Assembly (NCBI GenBank): GCA_022565695.1
Contig: JAIUME010000012.1
Location: 1 to 64,000 of the forward strand
Direction of reading: 5' to 3'
Origin: Alcanivorax sp.
GTDB lineage: Bacteria > Pseudomonadota > Gammaproteobacteria > Pseudomonadales > Alcanivoracaceae
Length of the DNA stretch: 64,000 nt
The first letter of the stretch is position 1. Each line of letters opens with the position of its first letter. Positions 53,939 to 62,748 of this stretch are shown here, in pieces. The notes beneath the pieces were generated by a model that was not told the origin of the DNA, did not search any database, and worked only from the letters and a program-made list of their open reading frames with translations. Made by a program: the position numbers and the translations under genes.

Positions 53939-54826
53939 GTGCCACGCGATACATTCCGCAATATCGGCCTGGTTGCCCGCTCCGGCAGCGAGCAGGCGCT
54001 GTATTCCCTGCGTCAGCTGGTGCATTTTCTGCAACAGCGCGGCTGCAATGTGATTCTCGAGAAGACGCTGACGGCGGAACTGGGTGACCTCGGCCTGCAG
54101 GCCGGGTCCCGCAAGCAGATTGGCCAGTCCTGTGATCTGGTCATTGTGGTCGGTGGTGATGGTTGTCTGCTTGGCGCGGCCCGCACCTTCGCGGGCTATG
54201 ACGTGCCGGTGCTGGGGATCAACCGGGGACGGCTTGGCTTTCTCACGGATGTGCTGCCGGCAGAGCTGGAGCAACGCGTCGGCCAGGTGCTGGATGGCGA
54301 TTATCAGGTCGAATCCCGTTTTCTGCTGGACATGGAGCTTACGCGCGGGCGCAGCGTGGCGGGCCACGGTGCGGCGCTCAATGATGTGGTGCTGTTGTCG
54401 GGTGACAGTGTGCACATGATCGAGTTCGAGTTGTTTATCGACGGGATGTTTGTCTACAACCAGCGCTCGGATGGCCTGATCATCTGTACGCCTACCGGGT
54501 CGACGGCCTATGCACTGTCCTGTGGTGGCCCGATCATGCATCCGGCGATTGATGCTATGGCGCTGGTGCCGTTAAACCCCCATACCCTCACGAGCCGGCC
54601 GTTGGTGGTTGGGGGTAACAGTGAAATCAAGCTGCGGGTGACCTCTTACCGGCAGGCGCCGCTGGTCAGCTGTGACGGCCAGCAGGGGGTGAGGGTGGAG
54701 CGTGATGATGTTATCGCGATACGCAAGAAACCCCAGCGGCTCAAGCTGCTGCACCCGCCGGGGCACGATTTCTACGAGGCCTGCCGCTCCAAGCTTGGCT
54801 GGAGCAGCCGGCTGGGTCAGCATTGA
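53939..54826 (+). CDS. nadK: NAD kinase
   Basis: 295-residue NAD kinase, which phosphorylates NAD+ to NADP+. GGDG motif at residues 72-75 (VVGGDGCLLGAAR), NRGRLGFLTD near 97, DGLIICTPTGSTAY near 181 and SCGGPIMHP near 198 are all conserved. Start is GTG at 53939: AGAGG lies 8 bases upstream and length matches E. coli NadK (292). The open frame to 53816 adds a region with no conservation. Confidence 0.95.
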   Translation: MPRDTFRNIGLVARSGSEQALYSLRQLVHFLQQRGCNVILEKTLTAELGDLGLQAGSRKQIGQSCDLVIVVGGDGCLLGAARTFAGYDVPVLGINRGRLGFLTDVLPAELEQRVGQVLDGDYQVESRFLLDMELTRGRSVAGHGAALNDVVLLSGDSVHMIEFELFIDGMFVYNQRSDGLIICTPTGSTAYALSCGGPIMHPAIDAMALVPLNPHTLTSRPLVVGGNSEIKLRVTSYRQAPLVSCDGQQGVRVERDDVIAIRKKPQRLKLLHPPGHDFYEACRSKLGWSSRLGQH

Positions 54827-54924
54827 CCGCCCCCGGCTAATACGGCAACTGTACGGCAGCTGTACTGCAACTGCATACAATACACCCCCCACAGGTACCC
54901 CCTAGTCTGGTCAAGGTGATGGTA

Positions 54925-55257
54925 ATGGCTCCTCAGAGTTTTGAAGAACTGATTGACGGCATGACCATGGAAGTCTGGCACAACATGCGCCGTGCCGTGG
55001 AAACCGGCCGCTGGCCCGATGGCCGGACGTTGACCGCTGAACAGCGTGAACTGAGCCTGCAGGCGGTCATTGCCTGGGAGCTGCGCAACGATGTGCCGGA
55101 AGCCGAGCGTACCGGTTACGTGGCGCCGGCAGGTTGCAGTAGCCATGCTGGCGAAGAGCAACCCGTGACGCTGCGGACGGCTCCGGATGCCACCACAACG
55201 ACTGACACGGCAAAGAATAACGAGACACCCGGCCGGGAGGGCGGTGACCATGCGTGA
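54925..55257 (+). CDS. DUF1315 family (YeaC-like) protein
   Basis: 110 residues. The N-terminal 65 (MAPQSFEELIDGMTMEVW, RRAVETGRWPDGRTLT and LQAVIAWELRNDVPEAERTGY) match the small DUF1315 family; the tail is Thr/Asn-rich and not conserved. AAGG lies 8 bases before the ATG; an ATG two codons earlier is too close. It overlaps the pepN start by 8 bases. Function unknown. Confidence 0.8.
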   Translation: MAPQSFEELIDGMTMEVWHNMRRAVETGRWPDGRTLTAEQRELSLQAVIAWELRNDVPEAERTGYVAPAGCSSHAGEEQPVTLRTAPDATTTTDTAKNNETPGREGGDHA

Positions 55258-57889
55258 CGGACAGGCAGCTCAATCCGCCGTGCGGCTGGCGGACTATCGC
55301 CCACCGGCGTTTCTTGTCGATCAGGTGACGCTGGATGTGGATCTGCGCGACACAGGCACCCGCGTGAGCGCGAGCCTGACGCTGCGCCGGAACCCGGCGC
55401 CCGATGCCGAGCAGGGCGACTGTGTGCTGGACGGGGTGGCGCTGACTCCCGAGCGCATTGCCGTCGATGGCGAGATACTGGCGGAGAGCCGCTGGCACTA
55501 TGACGGTCGTCACCTGACATTGAGCGGGCTGCCGGATCAGTGCACCCTCGATACCGTGGTGACCATCGCTCCGGAGACCAACACCGCACTCGAAGGCCTG
55601 TACGTATCAAAGGGCATGTTCTGTACCCAGTGCGAGGCCGAGGGCTTTCGCCGTATTACTTTTTTCCCGGACAGACCGGACGTCCTCAGCCGTTTCGTCA
55701 CCACGGTGCGGGCGGACAAGGCGGCGTTCCCGGTGCTGTTATCCAACGGCAATCCGGTCGCGCAGGGCGATAGCGACGCCGGCAGGCACTGGGTGCGTTG
55801 GGAGGATCCGTTTCCCAAGCCTTGTTACCTGTTTGCGCTGGTTGCGGGTGATCTGGCCTGTCTTGAGGATGTCTACCGTACCGCCTCGGGGCGAGATATC
55901 AGCCTGCAGATCTATGCCGAACCGCGCGACCTGAACAAGCTGGATCACGCCATGGCGTCCCTGAAAGCCGCCATGGCCTGGGACGAGAAAACCTATGGCC
56001 TGGAATACGATCTGGATATCTACATGATCGTGGCGGTCAGCCATTTCAATATGGGGGCCATGGAGAACAAGGGCCTGAATATCTTCAACACTGCCTGTGT
56101 GCTGGCGCACCCTGCGACAACCACCGATGCCGGATTCCAGCGTGTCGAGGCAGTGGTGGCCCATGAATATTTCCACAACTGGTCCGGTAACCGGGTGACC
56201 TGCCGCGACTGGTTTCAGTTAAGCCTCAAGGAAGGCTTTACCGTGTTCCGCGATCAGACCTTCTCCGGCGACATGAACTCTGCCACGGTCAAGCGGGTGG
56301 AAGATGTCGACATGCTGCGCGCTGTGCAGTTTGCCGAAGACCGGGGGCCCATGGCACACGCCGTGCGGCCGGCGGAATACCAGAAGATCGACAACTTCTA
56401 TACCGTCACCATCTACGAAAAAGGCGCGGAGCTGGTGCGCATGCAGCACGAGTTGCTGGGGCCGGAGGCATTCCGGCGCGGTACGGATCTGTATTTCAGC
56501 CGCTTCGACGGCCAGGCAGTGACCACCGATGATTTCGTGGATTGTATGGAAGAGGCCGGTGGGCGGGATCTGAGCCAGTTCCGGCGCTGGTACAGCCAGG
56601 CCGGCACACCGCAGCTGTCGGTGGAGGATGCCTACGAGGAGTCCGCCGAGGGGGGTGTTTATACCCTGACGTCGACGCAATCGACGCCAGCCACCCCCGG
56701 GCAGCCGGAGAAATTGCCGCTGCTGATGCCGGTGGCGTTGGCCCTGCTGGGTGCCGACGGGACGCCATTGCTGCTTGATGCGGCGGGGCAGACGGAAAAG
56801 GTCATGGAGCTCAGTGGTGCCCGGGAGCAGGTCAGCTTCAAGGTGCCGGAGCGGCCTGTGCCGTCCCTGTTGCGGGGGTTTTCCGCGCCGGTGGAGTTGG
56901 CCTATGACTATACCGCTGAACAGCTGCGCTTCCTGCTCGCCCACGATACCGATGGCTACTGCCGGTGGGATGCGGCACAGCGCTTGTATCACGGCGCTGT
57001 GCAGCGCCTGATAGCGGAGCCCGGGCAGGCTGAGGCGGAGGCTGCCGCGTTGGTTCCGGCACTGGAGAAGGTGCTGGCGCGCGCGGGAGGTGATCCTGCA
57101 GCGGCTGCGCTGTTACTGACCGTGCCGGGTGAAGTGGCGTTGGCGGATCGGCTGCCGGAACTGGACGTGGACGGTGTGCACGTGGCGCGTGCGGCACTGG
57201 TCTCTGCGCTGGGTCGACAACTGGCACAGCAGTGGTGGGCGCAGGTGGATGCCAATGCACCGACGGGCCCGTATCGGCCCCTGGCGCAGGATATCGGCCG
57301 CAGAAGCCTGCGGCACCGGGCGTTGGGCTATCTGGCGGCTGCCGGTGACGAGCGGGTTGCCGGATTCCTGGCGGAGCTATGCAGCACCGCGGATAACATG
57401 ACGGATGAGTTGGGGGCGTTGCGGCTGCTGTGTCATTACCGTTTGCCGGGCAGCGAGGCTGCGTTGGTGGCGTTTGCTGCCCGTTGGCGGGATGAAGCAC
57501 TGGTGATGGACCAGTGGTTTGCCGTGCAGGCCAGTGTGCCGGGCGCCGCGACGTTGGCGCGGGTCGAGGCATTGCTTGGCCATGATGATTTCGACTGGCG
57601 TGTGCCGAACCGGGTGCGCGGCCTGCTGGGGACGTTTGCCGGTGCCAATCCGACAGCGCTGCATGCGGCGGATGGGGCAGGGTACAGGCTGTATACCGAG
57701 TGTCTGGCGCGTCTGGACAAAGTGAACCCCCAGGTTGCGGCGCGTATGGCCAATGCCTGTGCGCGGTTGCCGAGATTGCCGGCGCCCCGGCGGGATATGC
57801 TGGCTGGCGCCCTTGAGCAGTTGCTCAATGGGGCGGTTTCGGACAATCTGCAGGAGGTTCTGGAAAGAATTCTGGCGTCCCGGGGTTGA
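55250..57889 (+). CDS. pepN: Aminopeptidase N
   Basis: 879-residue M1 zinc aminopeptidase, cytoplasmic peptide turnover. Exopeptidase motif GAMEN at 269-273, zinc site H305-E306-x-x-H309 with E328, then a long helical C-terminal domain. Length matches E. coli PepN (870). GGAGG lies 8 bases before the ATG at 55250; the frame upstream overlaps the DUF1315 gene. Confidence 0.96.
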   Translation: MRDGQAAQSAVRLADYRPPAFLVDQVTLDVDLRDTGTRVSASLTLRRNPAPDAEQGDCVLDGVALTPERIAVDGEILAESRWHYDGRHLTLSGLPDQCTLDTVVTIAPETNTALEGLYVSKGMFCTQCEAEGFRRITFFPDRPDVLSRFVTTVRADKAAFPVLLSNGNPVAQGDSDAGRHWVRWEDPFPKPCYLFALVAGDLACLEDVYRTASGRDISLQIYAEPRDLNKLDHAMASLKAAMAWDEKTYGLEYDLDIYMIVAVSHFNMGAMENKGLNIFNTACVLAHPATTTDAGFQRVEAVVAHEYFHNWSGNRVTCRDWFQLSLKEGFTVFRDQTFSGDMNSATVKRVEDVDMLRAVQFAEDRGPMAHAVRPAEYQKIDNFYTVTIYEKGAELVRMQHELLGPEAFRRGTDLYFSRFDGQAVTTDDFVDCMEEAGGRDLSQFRRWYSQAGTPQLSVEDAYEESAEGGVYTLTSTQSTPATPGQPEKLPLLMPVALALLGADGTPLLLDAAGQTEKVMELSGAREQVSFKVPERPVPSLLRGFSAPVELAYDYTAEQLRFLLAHDTDGYCRWDAAQRLYHGAVQRLIAEPGQAEAEAAALVPALEKVLARAGGDPAAAALLLTVPGEVALADRLPELDVDGVHVARAALVSALGRQLAQQWWAQVDANAPTGPYRPLAQDIGRRSLRHRALGYLAAAGDERVAGFLAELCSTADNMTDELGALRLLCHYRLPGSEAALVAFAARWRDEALVMDQWFAVQASVPGAATLARVEALLGHDDFDWRVPNRVRGLLGTFAGANPTALHAADGAGYRLYTECLARLDKVNPQVAARMANACARLPRLPAPRRDMLAGALEQLLNGAVSDNLQEVLERILASRG

Positions 57890-58122
57890 TTCGGGGGGCC
57901 TGGATGGTGCGCAGCCGGACTGTTGCGCGCAGAGCAGGGAACCGGAAAGTCATGATTTGCTGTGGCTAATCGGTCAGAATTAGTTTTGAATATACGAAAA
58001 TAAACCTAGACACCCCCCGTGGGGCGTCTGGTAAAAAGGGAGAGCGTTCCGGTAAGCATTGGCCGGATCGTCAAAATAACAAGGCGCTAACGCTACAAGC
58101 CTCGCAATCATGGAGTTGCGTA

Positions 58123-60135
58123 ATGAATAACAAGACCATGCTGAAGTCACGTCTGGCGGCATCCATCGCCAGTGCGTCACTGTTCGGTGCCCTGGCTCTA
58201 CCAGCCCAGGCCCTTCAACTACAGTTTGATAACCCCGATATTTCTGGTCGCCTGGACACGACTCTGTCCGCTGGGGCGCTGTTTCGTGTCCAAAGTCAGA
58301 ACCGCGAACTGGTCGCCAATGAAGATGTGCTTTTGATGGAATCACGCGGCTACTCGACCCAGCTGAACAAGAATGATGGCAACAGCAATTTTGATACTGG
58401 TCTTGCCTCGGCTGTAGGTCGTATCAGTTCGGAGCTTTCACTGGATTTTGGCCGGAGCTATGGCCTGCAGGTCAGTGGGACAGCCTTCTATGACACTGTA
58501 CTCATGGATGGTTCTCATGATGGCGGGATGCTCGTCCCTCTGGCGCCTGGTGATTTTCCTGCACCAGGGACCCTGGGGCGCTACGCTGTTTCTTCTGACT
58601 ATGCCAATAACGGCACCGGTGACAGATTCAGTCGTGCTGCGAGAGACTGGGCGGGACAGCGTGCTTATTTCCAGAGCGCCTATGTGTGGGGCGACTTCAT
58701 GGTAGCGGATCGTCCCCTGACTGTGCGAGCAGGTCGCCAGGTGATCAATTGGGGCGAGGCCCTGTTCATGCAGAACGGCATCAATACCGCGAACTACATC
58801 GACTTGGCCGCGTTGCGTCAGCCTGGGTCAGAGATTCGTGACGCTTTGCTGCCGCTTGCCTCTTTGTATTTTTCTTATGGTTTGACGATGAATCTCAGTG
58901 CTGAAGCATTTTATCAGTTTGAGTGGAAAAACACTGAAGATGCACCGGCCGGTACTTTCTGGTCTACCAACGACGCATTTCCTGGTCGCGGGGCGAATAA
59001 TGTAATCGTTGATGGCCGCCTTGTGGCATCTCGAGCGGGCGCGCCTTTGCTTGCCGATGCATTCGCGCAATATACGTTGGGCACCTATGGCTTGTCTGGC
59101 CCAGACTACCAATACGAGCAAACTCAGGTGACGGTTAATCGCAGAGCGGATCGAGATGCTGATGACCAAGGGCAGTTCGGTCTTGCGTTTCGTTATTTCG
59201 CAGATCAGCTCAACGGGACGGAGTTCGGGTTTTATTACACCCGCACCCATACAAAGCTTCCGATCGTTGGCTCTCAGATAAACCCCCAGGGAATAGGTTT
59301 GAATGAAATCCCTGCCTGGATTGATAACACCGAATACTTCATGGTTTACCCGGAAGACATCGATATGTTTGGTGTCAGCTTCAGCTCCAATGTGGGCAAC
59401 ATGGCGCTTTCCGGTGAAGTGGCGTTCCGACCCAAGCAGCCGATTGTGAATGAAGTGGGCGACAATCTGATCGCCAACCTGGCCGGGACTGCCGCTATAT
59501 TTGCTCAAGGCGGGACGCCCAATATTCGTGATCTGACGCCGCATTGCGTGCGCTCCAGAGTGGGTGGCAGCTGCCTTGATCCAGGCGATGCCGTGGTGGC
59601 TGGGGCGGAATACTTTACTTATGAAGAAGCACGCATGACCAACGCTTCTCTTGTGAATATCTTCAGCTTTGGCCCGGCACTGGGTACGGACAATCTGGTG
59701 GCTCTGGTTGAGATTGGTGCTGAACACGTTGGTGGCCTCCCCAGCCGCAATGCCGACGGCGATAAACTCTATTACACATCGACAGCAGCGATTCAGGAAG
59801 GCGAGGCCATCACACGCACACCTGATGATGTTTACCGGACGTATCTGGACGAGTTCTCCTGGGGTTATCGTGCGGTGCTGCGTGCAAGTTACAATGACGT
59901 ATTTTCTGGTGTGTCAGCTGCCCCGTTCATCAACTTTGCGCATGATGTTGAGGGTAACTCCGTTCTGGGTGGGAACTTCATGGAGAACCGCAAAGCGGGG
60001 ACTCTGGGGGTCAATTTTTCCTACCAGAATAACCTGGAATTCGGTGTTTCCGGCACGGCCTTCTGGGGCGCGGGTTACAGCAACAAGCTACGTGACCGCA
60101 ATAATGCTTCCGTATCAGTACGCTACGCATTCTGA
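58123..60135 (+). CDS. DUF1302 family outer-membrane protein
   Basis: 670 residues with a signal peptide (cleavage near LPAQALQL, residue 27). The body is rich in alternating beta strands with aromatic girdles, typical of the DUF1302 outer-membrane barrels that occur with DUF1329 proteins and hydrophobic-compound degradation genes; the C-terminus ends in aromatic F (SVSVRYAF), an outer-membrane sorting signal. TGGAG lies 7 bases before the ATG. The central third (about 58850-59300) is visibly lower in GC than neighbours. A small hairpin (AGAC-CCCC/GGGG-GTCT) at 58008-58029 is in the leader. Co-transcribed with DUF1329. Confidence 0.85.
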   Translation: MNNKTMLKSRLAASIASASLFGALALPAQALQLQFDNPDISGRLDTTLSAGALFRVQSQNRELVANEDVLLMESRGYSTQLNKNDGNSNFDTGLASAVGRISSELSLDFGRSYGLQVSGTAFYDTVLMDGSHDGGMLVPLAPGDFPAPGTLGRYAVSSDYANNGTGDRFSRAARDWAGQRAYFQSAYVWGDFMVADRPLTVRAGRQVINWGEALFMQNGINTANYIDLAALRQPGSEIRDALLPLASLYFSYGLTMNLSAEAFYQFEWKNTEDAPAGTFWSTNDAFPGRGANNVIVDGRLVASRAGAPLLADAFAQYTLGTYGLSGPDYQYEQTQVTVNRRADRDADDQGQFGLAFRYFADQLNGTEFGFYYTRTHTKLPIVGSQINPQGIGLNEIPAWIDNTEYFMVYPEDIDMFGVSFSSNVGNMALSGEVAFRPKQPIVNEVGDNLIANLAGTAAIFAQGGTPNIRDLTPHCVRSRVGGSCLDPGDAVVAGAEYFTYEEARMTNASLVNIFSFGPALGTDNLVALVEIGAEHVGGLPSRNADGDKLYYTSTAAIQEGEAITRTPDDVYRTYLDEFSWGYRAVLRASYNDVFSGVSAAPFINFAHDVEGNSVLGGNFMENRKAGTLGVNFSYQNNLEFGVSGTAFWGAGYSNKLRDRNNASVSVRYAF

Positions 60136-60162
60136 TAACAAAAGAATTTGACGGAGAGTGAC

Positions 60163-61566
60163 ATGCTGAAGAAATTATCTTTCGTTGGAGGTGCGCTGGC
60201 TTTGTCGCTGGCGTTGGCTTCCGGAGTACAGGCGGGTGTTTCTGCGCAGGAGGCAGCACGCCTCGGCAATGACCTGACGCCGCTTGGTGGCCTCAAGCGC
60301 GGTAACGGCAAGGATGTGAACAGCCCTGACGGTATTCCTGAGTGGACTGGTTTTGATCGTAGCCAGATACCCAGTTCGTATACCCAGCCAGGGCAGCATC
60401 ACCCTGATCCGTTTCCGAACGATCAGGTGCTGCTGAATATCAACAATCAGAACAAAAGCCAGTACGAAAGCCGCCTGCCCGGTGGCGTCAAGGCCATGAT
60501 GGAAACATACCCGGATACGTTCAGCATCAACGTATACCGTAGCCGCCGTACCACCTCGGCACCGGATTGGGTCTATGAGAATACCAAGAAAAATGCGCAG
60601 ACTGCGGCGCTCGGCGCCACAGGCATTACGGGTGCTTTCGGTGGTACGCCTTTCCCGATTCCTCACGGTTCCAACCAGGAAAAGGCACAGCAGATAATCT
60701 GGAACCACATCATGCGCTGGCGCGGTATCTATATCGTGCGTCGGGCGTCTGAAGTGGCCGTTCAGCGTAACGGTTCATACTCGCTGGTGACGTCGCAACA
60801 GGAAGTTTATTTCCGTTACTACGATCCGGCGCTGTCTGAAGACAAGCTGGACAACATTATCTTCTACTATCTGTCCTTCACCATGGCGCCTGCGCGTCTG
60901 GCGGGCGGTGCGGTGCTGGTGCACGAAACTCTGGATCAGCGGAAACTGCCGCGTCAGGCCTGGGGCTATAACGCCGGCACCCGTCGGGTGCAGCGTTCGC
61001 CAAACCTGTCCTTCGATACGCCTATCGCGGCATCGGATGGCCTGCGGACAGCCGATGACACCGACATGTACAACGGTTCTCCAGAGCGTTACAACTGGAA
61101 TCTGTTGCACGATCAGCCGGTGGAAATGTATATCCCCTACAACAACTACCGTATTGACGATCCGAAGGTGAAGTACAGCGATCTGCTGATGACAGGCCAC
61201 GTGAACCCTGAGCATGCTCGTTGGGAACTGCACCGGGTCTGGGTGGTTGAGGCGACACTGAAGCCGGGTGAGCGTCACATCTACGAGCGTCGGGTGTTCT
61301 ATATCGACGAAGATTCCTGGCAGATTGCGGTCATTGACCAGTATGACCGCCGTGGGGATCTGTGGCGCGTCAGCATGGCATTCGTCAAGAACTACTACGA
61401 AGTACCGTCGCAGTGGACTGCGCTGGATGTGTTCCACGACCTGCGTGCACGTCGTTATCACGTACAGTTCCTGTCCAATGAAGAGTCATCAAACCTTGAT
61501 TTCACCCAGCCTGCACCGGGTGATCAGTACTTCCACCCTGCGGCGCTGCGACGTCGCGGTCGATGA
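60163..61566 (+). CDS. DUF1329 family periplasmic protein
   Basis: 467 residues with a signal peptide (cleavage near GVQAGVSA). The family has a LolB/LolA-like lipoprotein-carrier fold and is linked to transport of hydrophobic molecules across the periplasm. Conserved-looking segments are LGNDLTPLGG near 25, RRTTSAPDWVY near 127, WRGIYIVRRASEVA near 187, RRVQRSPNLSFDTPIAASDGLRTADDTDMYNG near 275 and ERRVFYIDEDSWQI near 377. The ATG at 60163 follows GGAGAG. Ends at a strong terminator. Confidence 0.88.
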   Translation: MLKKLSFVGGALALSLALASGVQAGVSAQEAARLGNDLTPLGGLKRGNGKDVNSPDGIPEWTGFDRSQIPSSYTQPGQHHPDPFPNDQVLLNINNQNKSQYESRLPGGVKAMMETYPDTFSINVYRSRRTTSAPDWVYENTKKNAQTAALGATGITGAFGGTPFPIPHGSNQEKAQQIIWNHIMRWRGIYIVRRASEVAVQRNGSYSLVTSQQEVYFRYYDPALSEDKLDNIIFYYLSFTMAPARLAGGAVLVHETLDQRKLPRQAWGYNAGTRRVQRSPNLSFDTPIAASDGLRTADDTDMYNGSPERYNWNLLHDQPVEMYIPYNNYRIDDPKVKYSDLLMTGHVNPEHARWELHRVWVVEATLKPGERHIYERRVFYIDEDSWQIAVIDQYDRRGDLWRVSMAFVKNYYEVPSQWTALDVFHDLRARRYHVQFLSNEESSNLDFTQPAPGDQYFHPAALRRRGR

Positions 61567-61612
61567 TTTCGGTTATCGAATGGATCTTGTCGTATTAGTA
61601 TGAAATGAACTG

Positions 61613-61643
61613 CCGGGCACGCGCATAGCGTGCCCGGTTTTTT
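61613..61643 (+). terminator. Intrinsic terminator after the DUF1302-DUF1329 genes
   Basis: 10-bp perfect stem CCGGGCACGC / GCGTGCCCGG, 5-base loop, T6. Confidence 0.95.
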
Positions 61644-61684
61644 CAGTTTGTATACGGGATTGACAGCCTTAGCTGGGTAACTTC

Positions 61685-62731
61685 ATGAAATATTTATTTG
61701 CGCTTGGCCTGATGGCCGTTTTCAGTTCTGTGCAGGCGGATACGGTGGGAGCCGATGATCCGCTGTTGCGCGGGACGATTTACGTTGATATTGCACGTGC
61801 CGGGGATCGTGTTGTGGCGGTCGGTGACCGCGGTCATGTGATCTATTCTGATGACGAAGGCAAGACCTGGCGTCAGGGCGAAACGCCCACCCGGGTGTTG
61901 TTGACGTCGGTCTGCTTTTCCGATGCACAGTATGGCTGGGCGGTAGGGCATGACGCGGTGGTGCTTGGCACCCGCGACGGCGGACAGACCTGGGCCAAAC
62001 AGTACAGTGACGAGATTATCGTTGATGCCATGGATGATGGTGATGACGATTATTACGACGACGATTTCTATGATGACGACCTCTACGGGGACGACATGTA
62101 TGGCGATACAGGCCCCATAGATACGTCAGGCGCTCCTCTGTTGAGCGTGTGGTGTGACACGCCTGACCGGGCGGTAGCGGTCGGTGGTTACGGCTATCTG
62201 ATTGAGACAACCGATGCGGGTGATAACTGGGAGCGTCTCAGTGGTCGCTTGCCGGATGACGAAGGTTGGCACCTGTATGCCATAGCGCCGCTGGATGGTG
62301 AGCCGAATACGCTGATCATCGCCGGCGAGCGCGGCACGTTGTTCCGGTCCCGAGACCGCGGGCAGGAGTGGGAACGCCTGGAAAGTCCGTACCACGGTAC
62401 CTTTTTCGGTATAACCAGTTCGGACCCCCGCACCCTGCTGGTGCATGGTCTGCAAGGCAATGTGTGGTTGAGCCGGGACCGTGGTGACAGCTGGCAACGT
62501 GTGACCAGTGGTGTGCGCAGCGGCGTGAATGACGGCGCCGTGTTGTCGGACGGCACGATTGTACTGGTGGGGAATGCCGGTGCAATGCTGACCAGCCGGG
62601 ATCAGGGCGCGATGTTGTCCCTGCGATTCCTGAGCGGAAGGCAGACCATATCCGCAGTGCTCGCCCGCAAGGGTGGTGGTGTGATTATTGCCGGCGCGGG
62701 TGGTTTGCGCGTGCTTGAAGACGTTCGATAA
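61685..62731 (+). CDS. YCF48/photosystem II stability-like beta-propeller protein
   Basis: 348 residues with signal peptide (about 1-18). Repeats of the YCF48/BNR type: VYSDDEGKTWRQG, GTRDGGQTWAK, ETTDAGDNWERL, RSRDRGQEWERL and LSRDRGDSWQRV, each a propeller blade. Residues about 116-141 carry an Asp/Tyr-rich insertion (DDYYDDDFYDDDLYGDD), unusual and probably Ca-binding or exposed. YCF48-like proteins often accompany RND/MMPL transporters in hydrophobic-compound systems. It may be a periplasmic scaffold. It is 17 bases before the transporter gene. Confidence 0.82.
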   Translation: MKYLFALGLMAVFSSVQADTVGADDPLLRGTIYVDIARAGDRVVAVGDRGHVIYSDDEGKTWRQGETPTRVLLTSVCFSDAQYGWAVGHDAVVLGTRDGGQTWAKQYSDEIIVDAMDDGDDDYYDDDFYDDDLYGDDMYGDTGPIDTSGAPLLSVWCDTPDRAVAVGGYGYLIETTDAGDNWERLSGRLPDDEGWHLYAIAPLDGEPNTLIIAGERGTLFRSRDRGQEWERLESPYHGTFFGITSSDPRTLLVHGLQGNVWLSRDRGDSWQRVTSGVRSGVNDGAVLSDGTIVLVGNAGAMLTSRDQGAMLSLRFLSGRQTISAVLARKGGGVIIAGAGGLRVLEDVR

Positions 62732-62748
62732 CGGCGGGGATCAGAATA

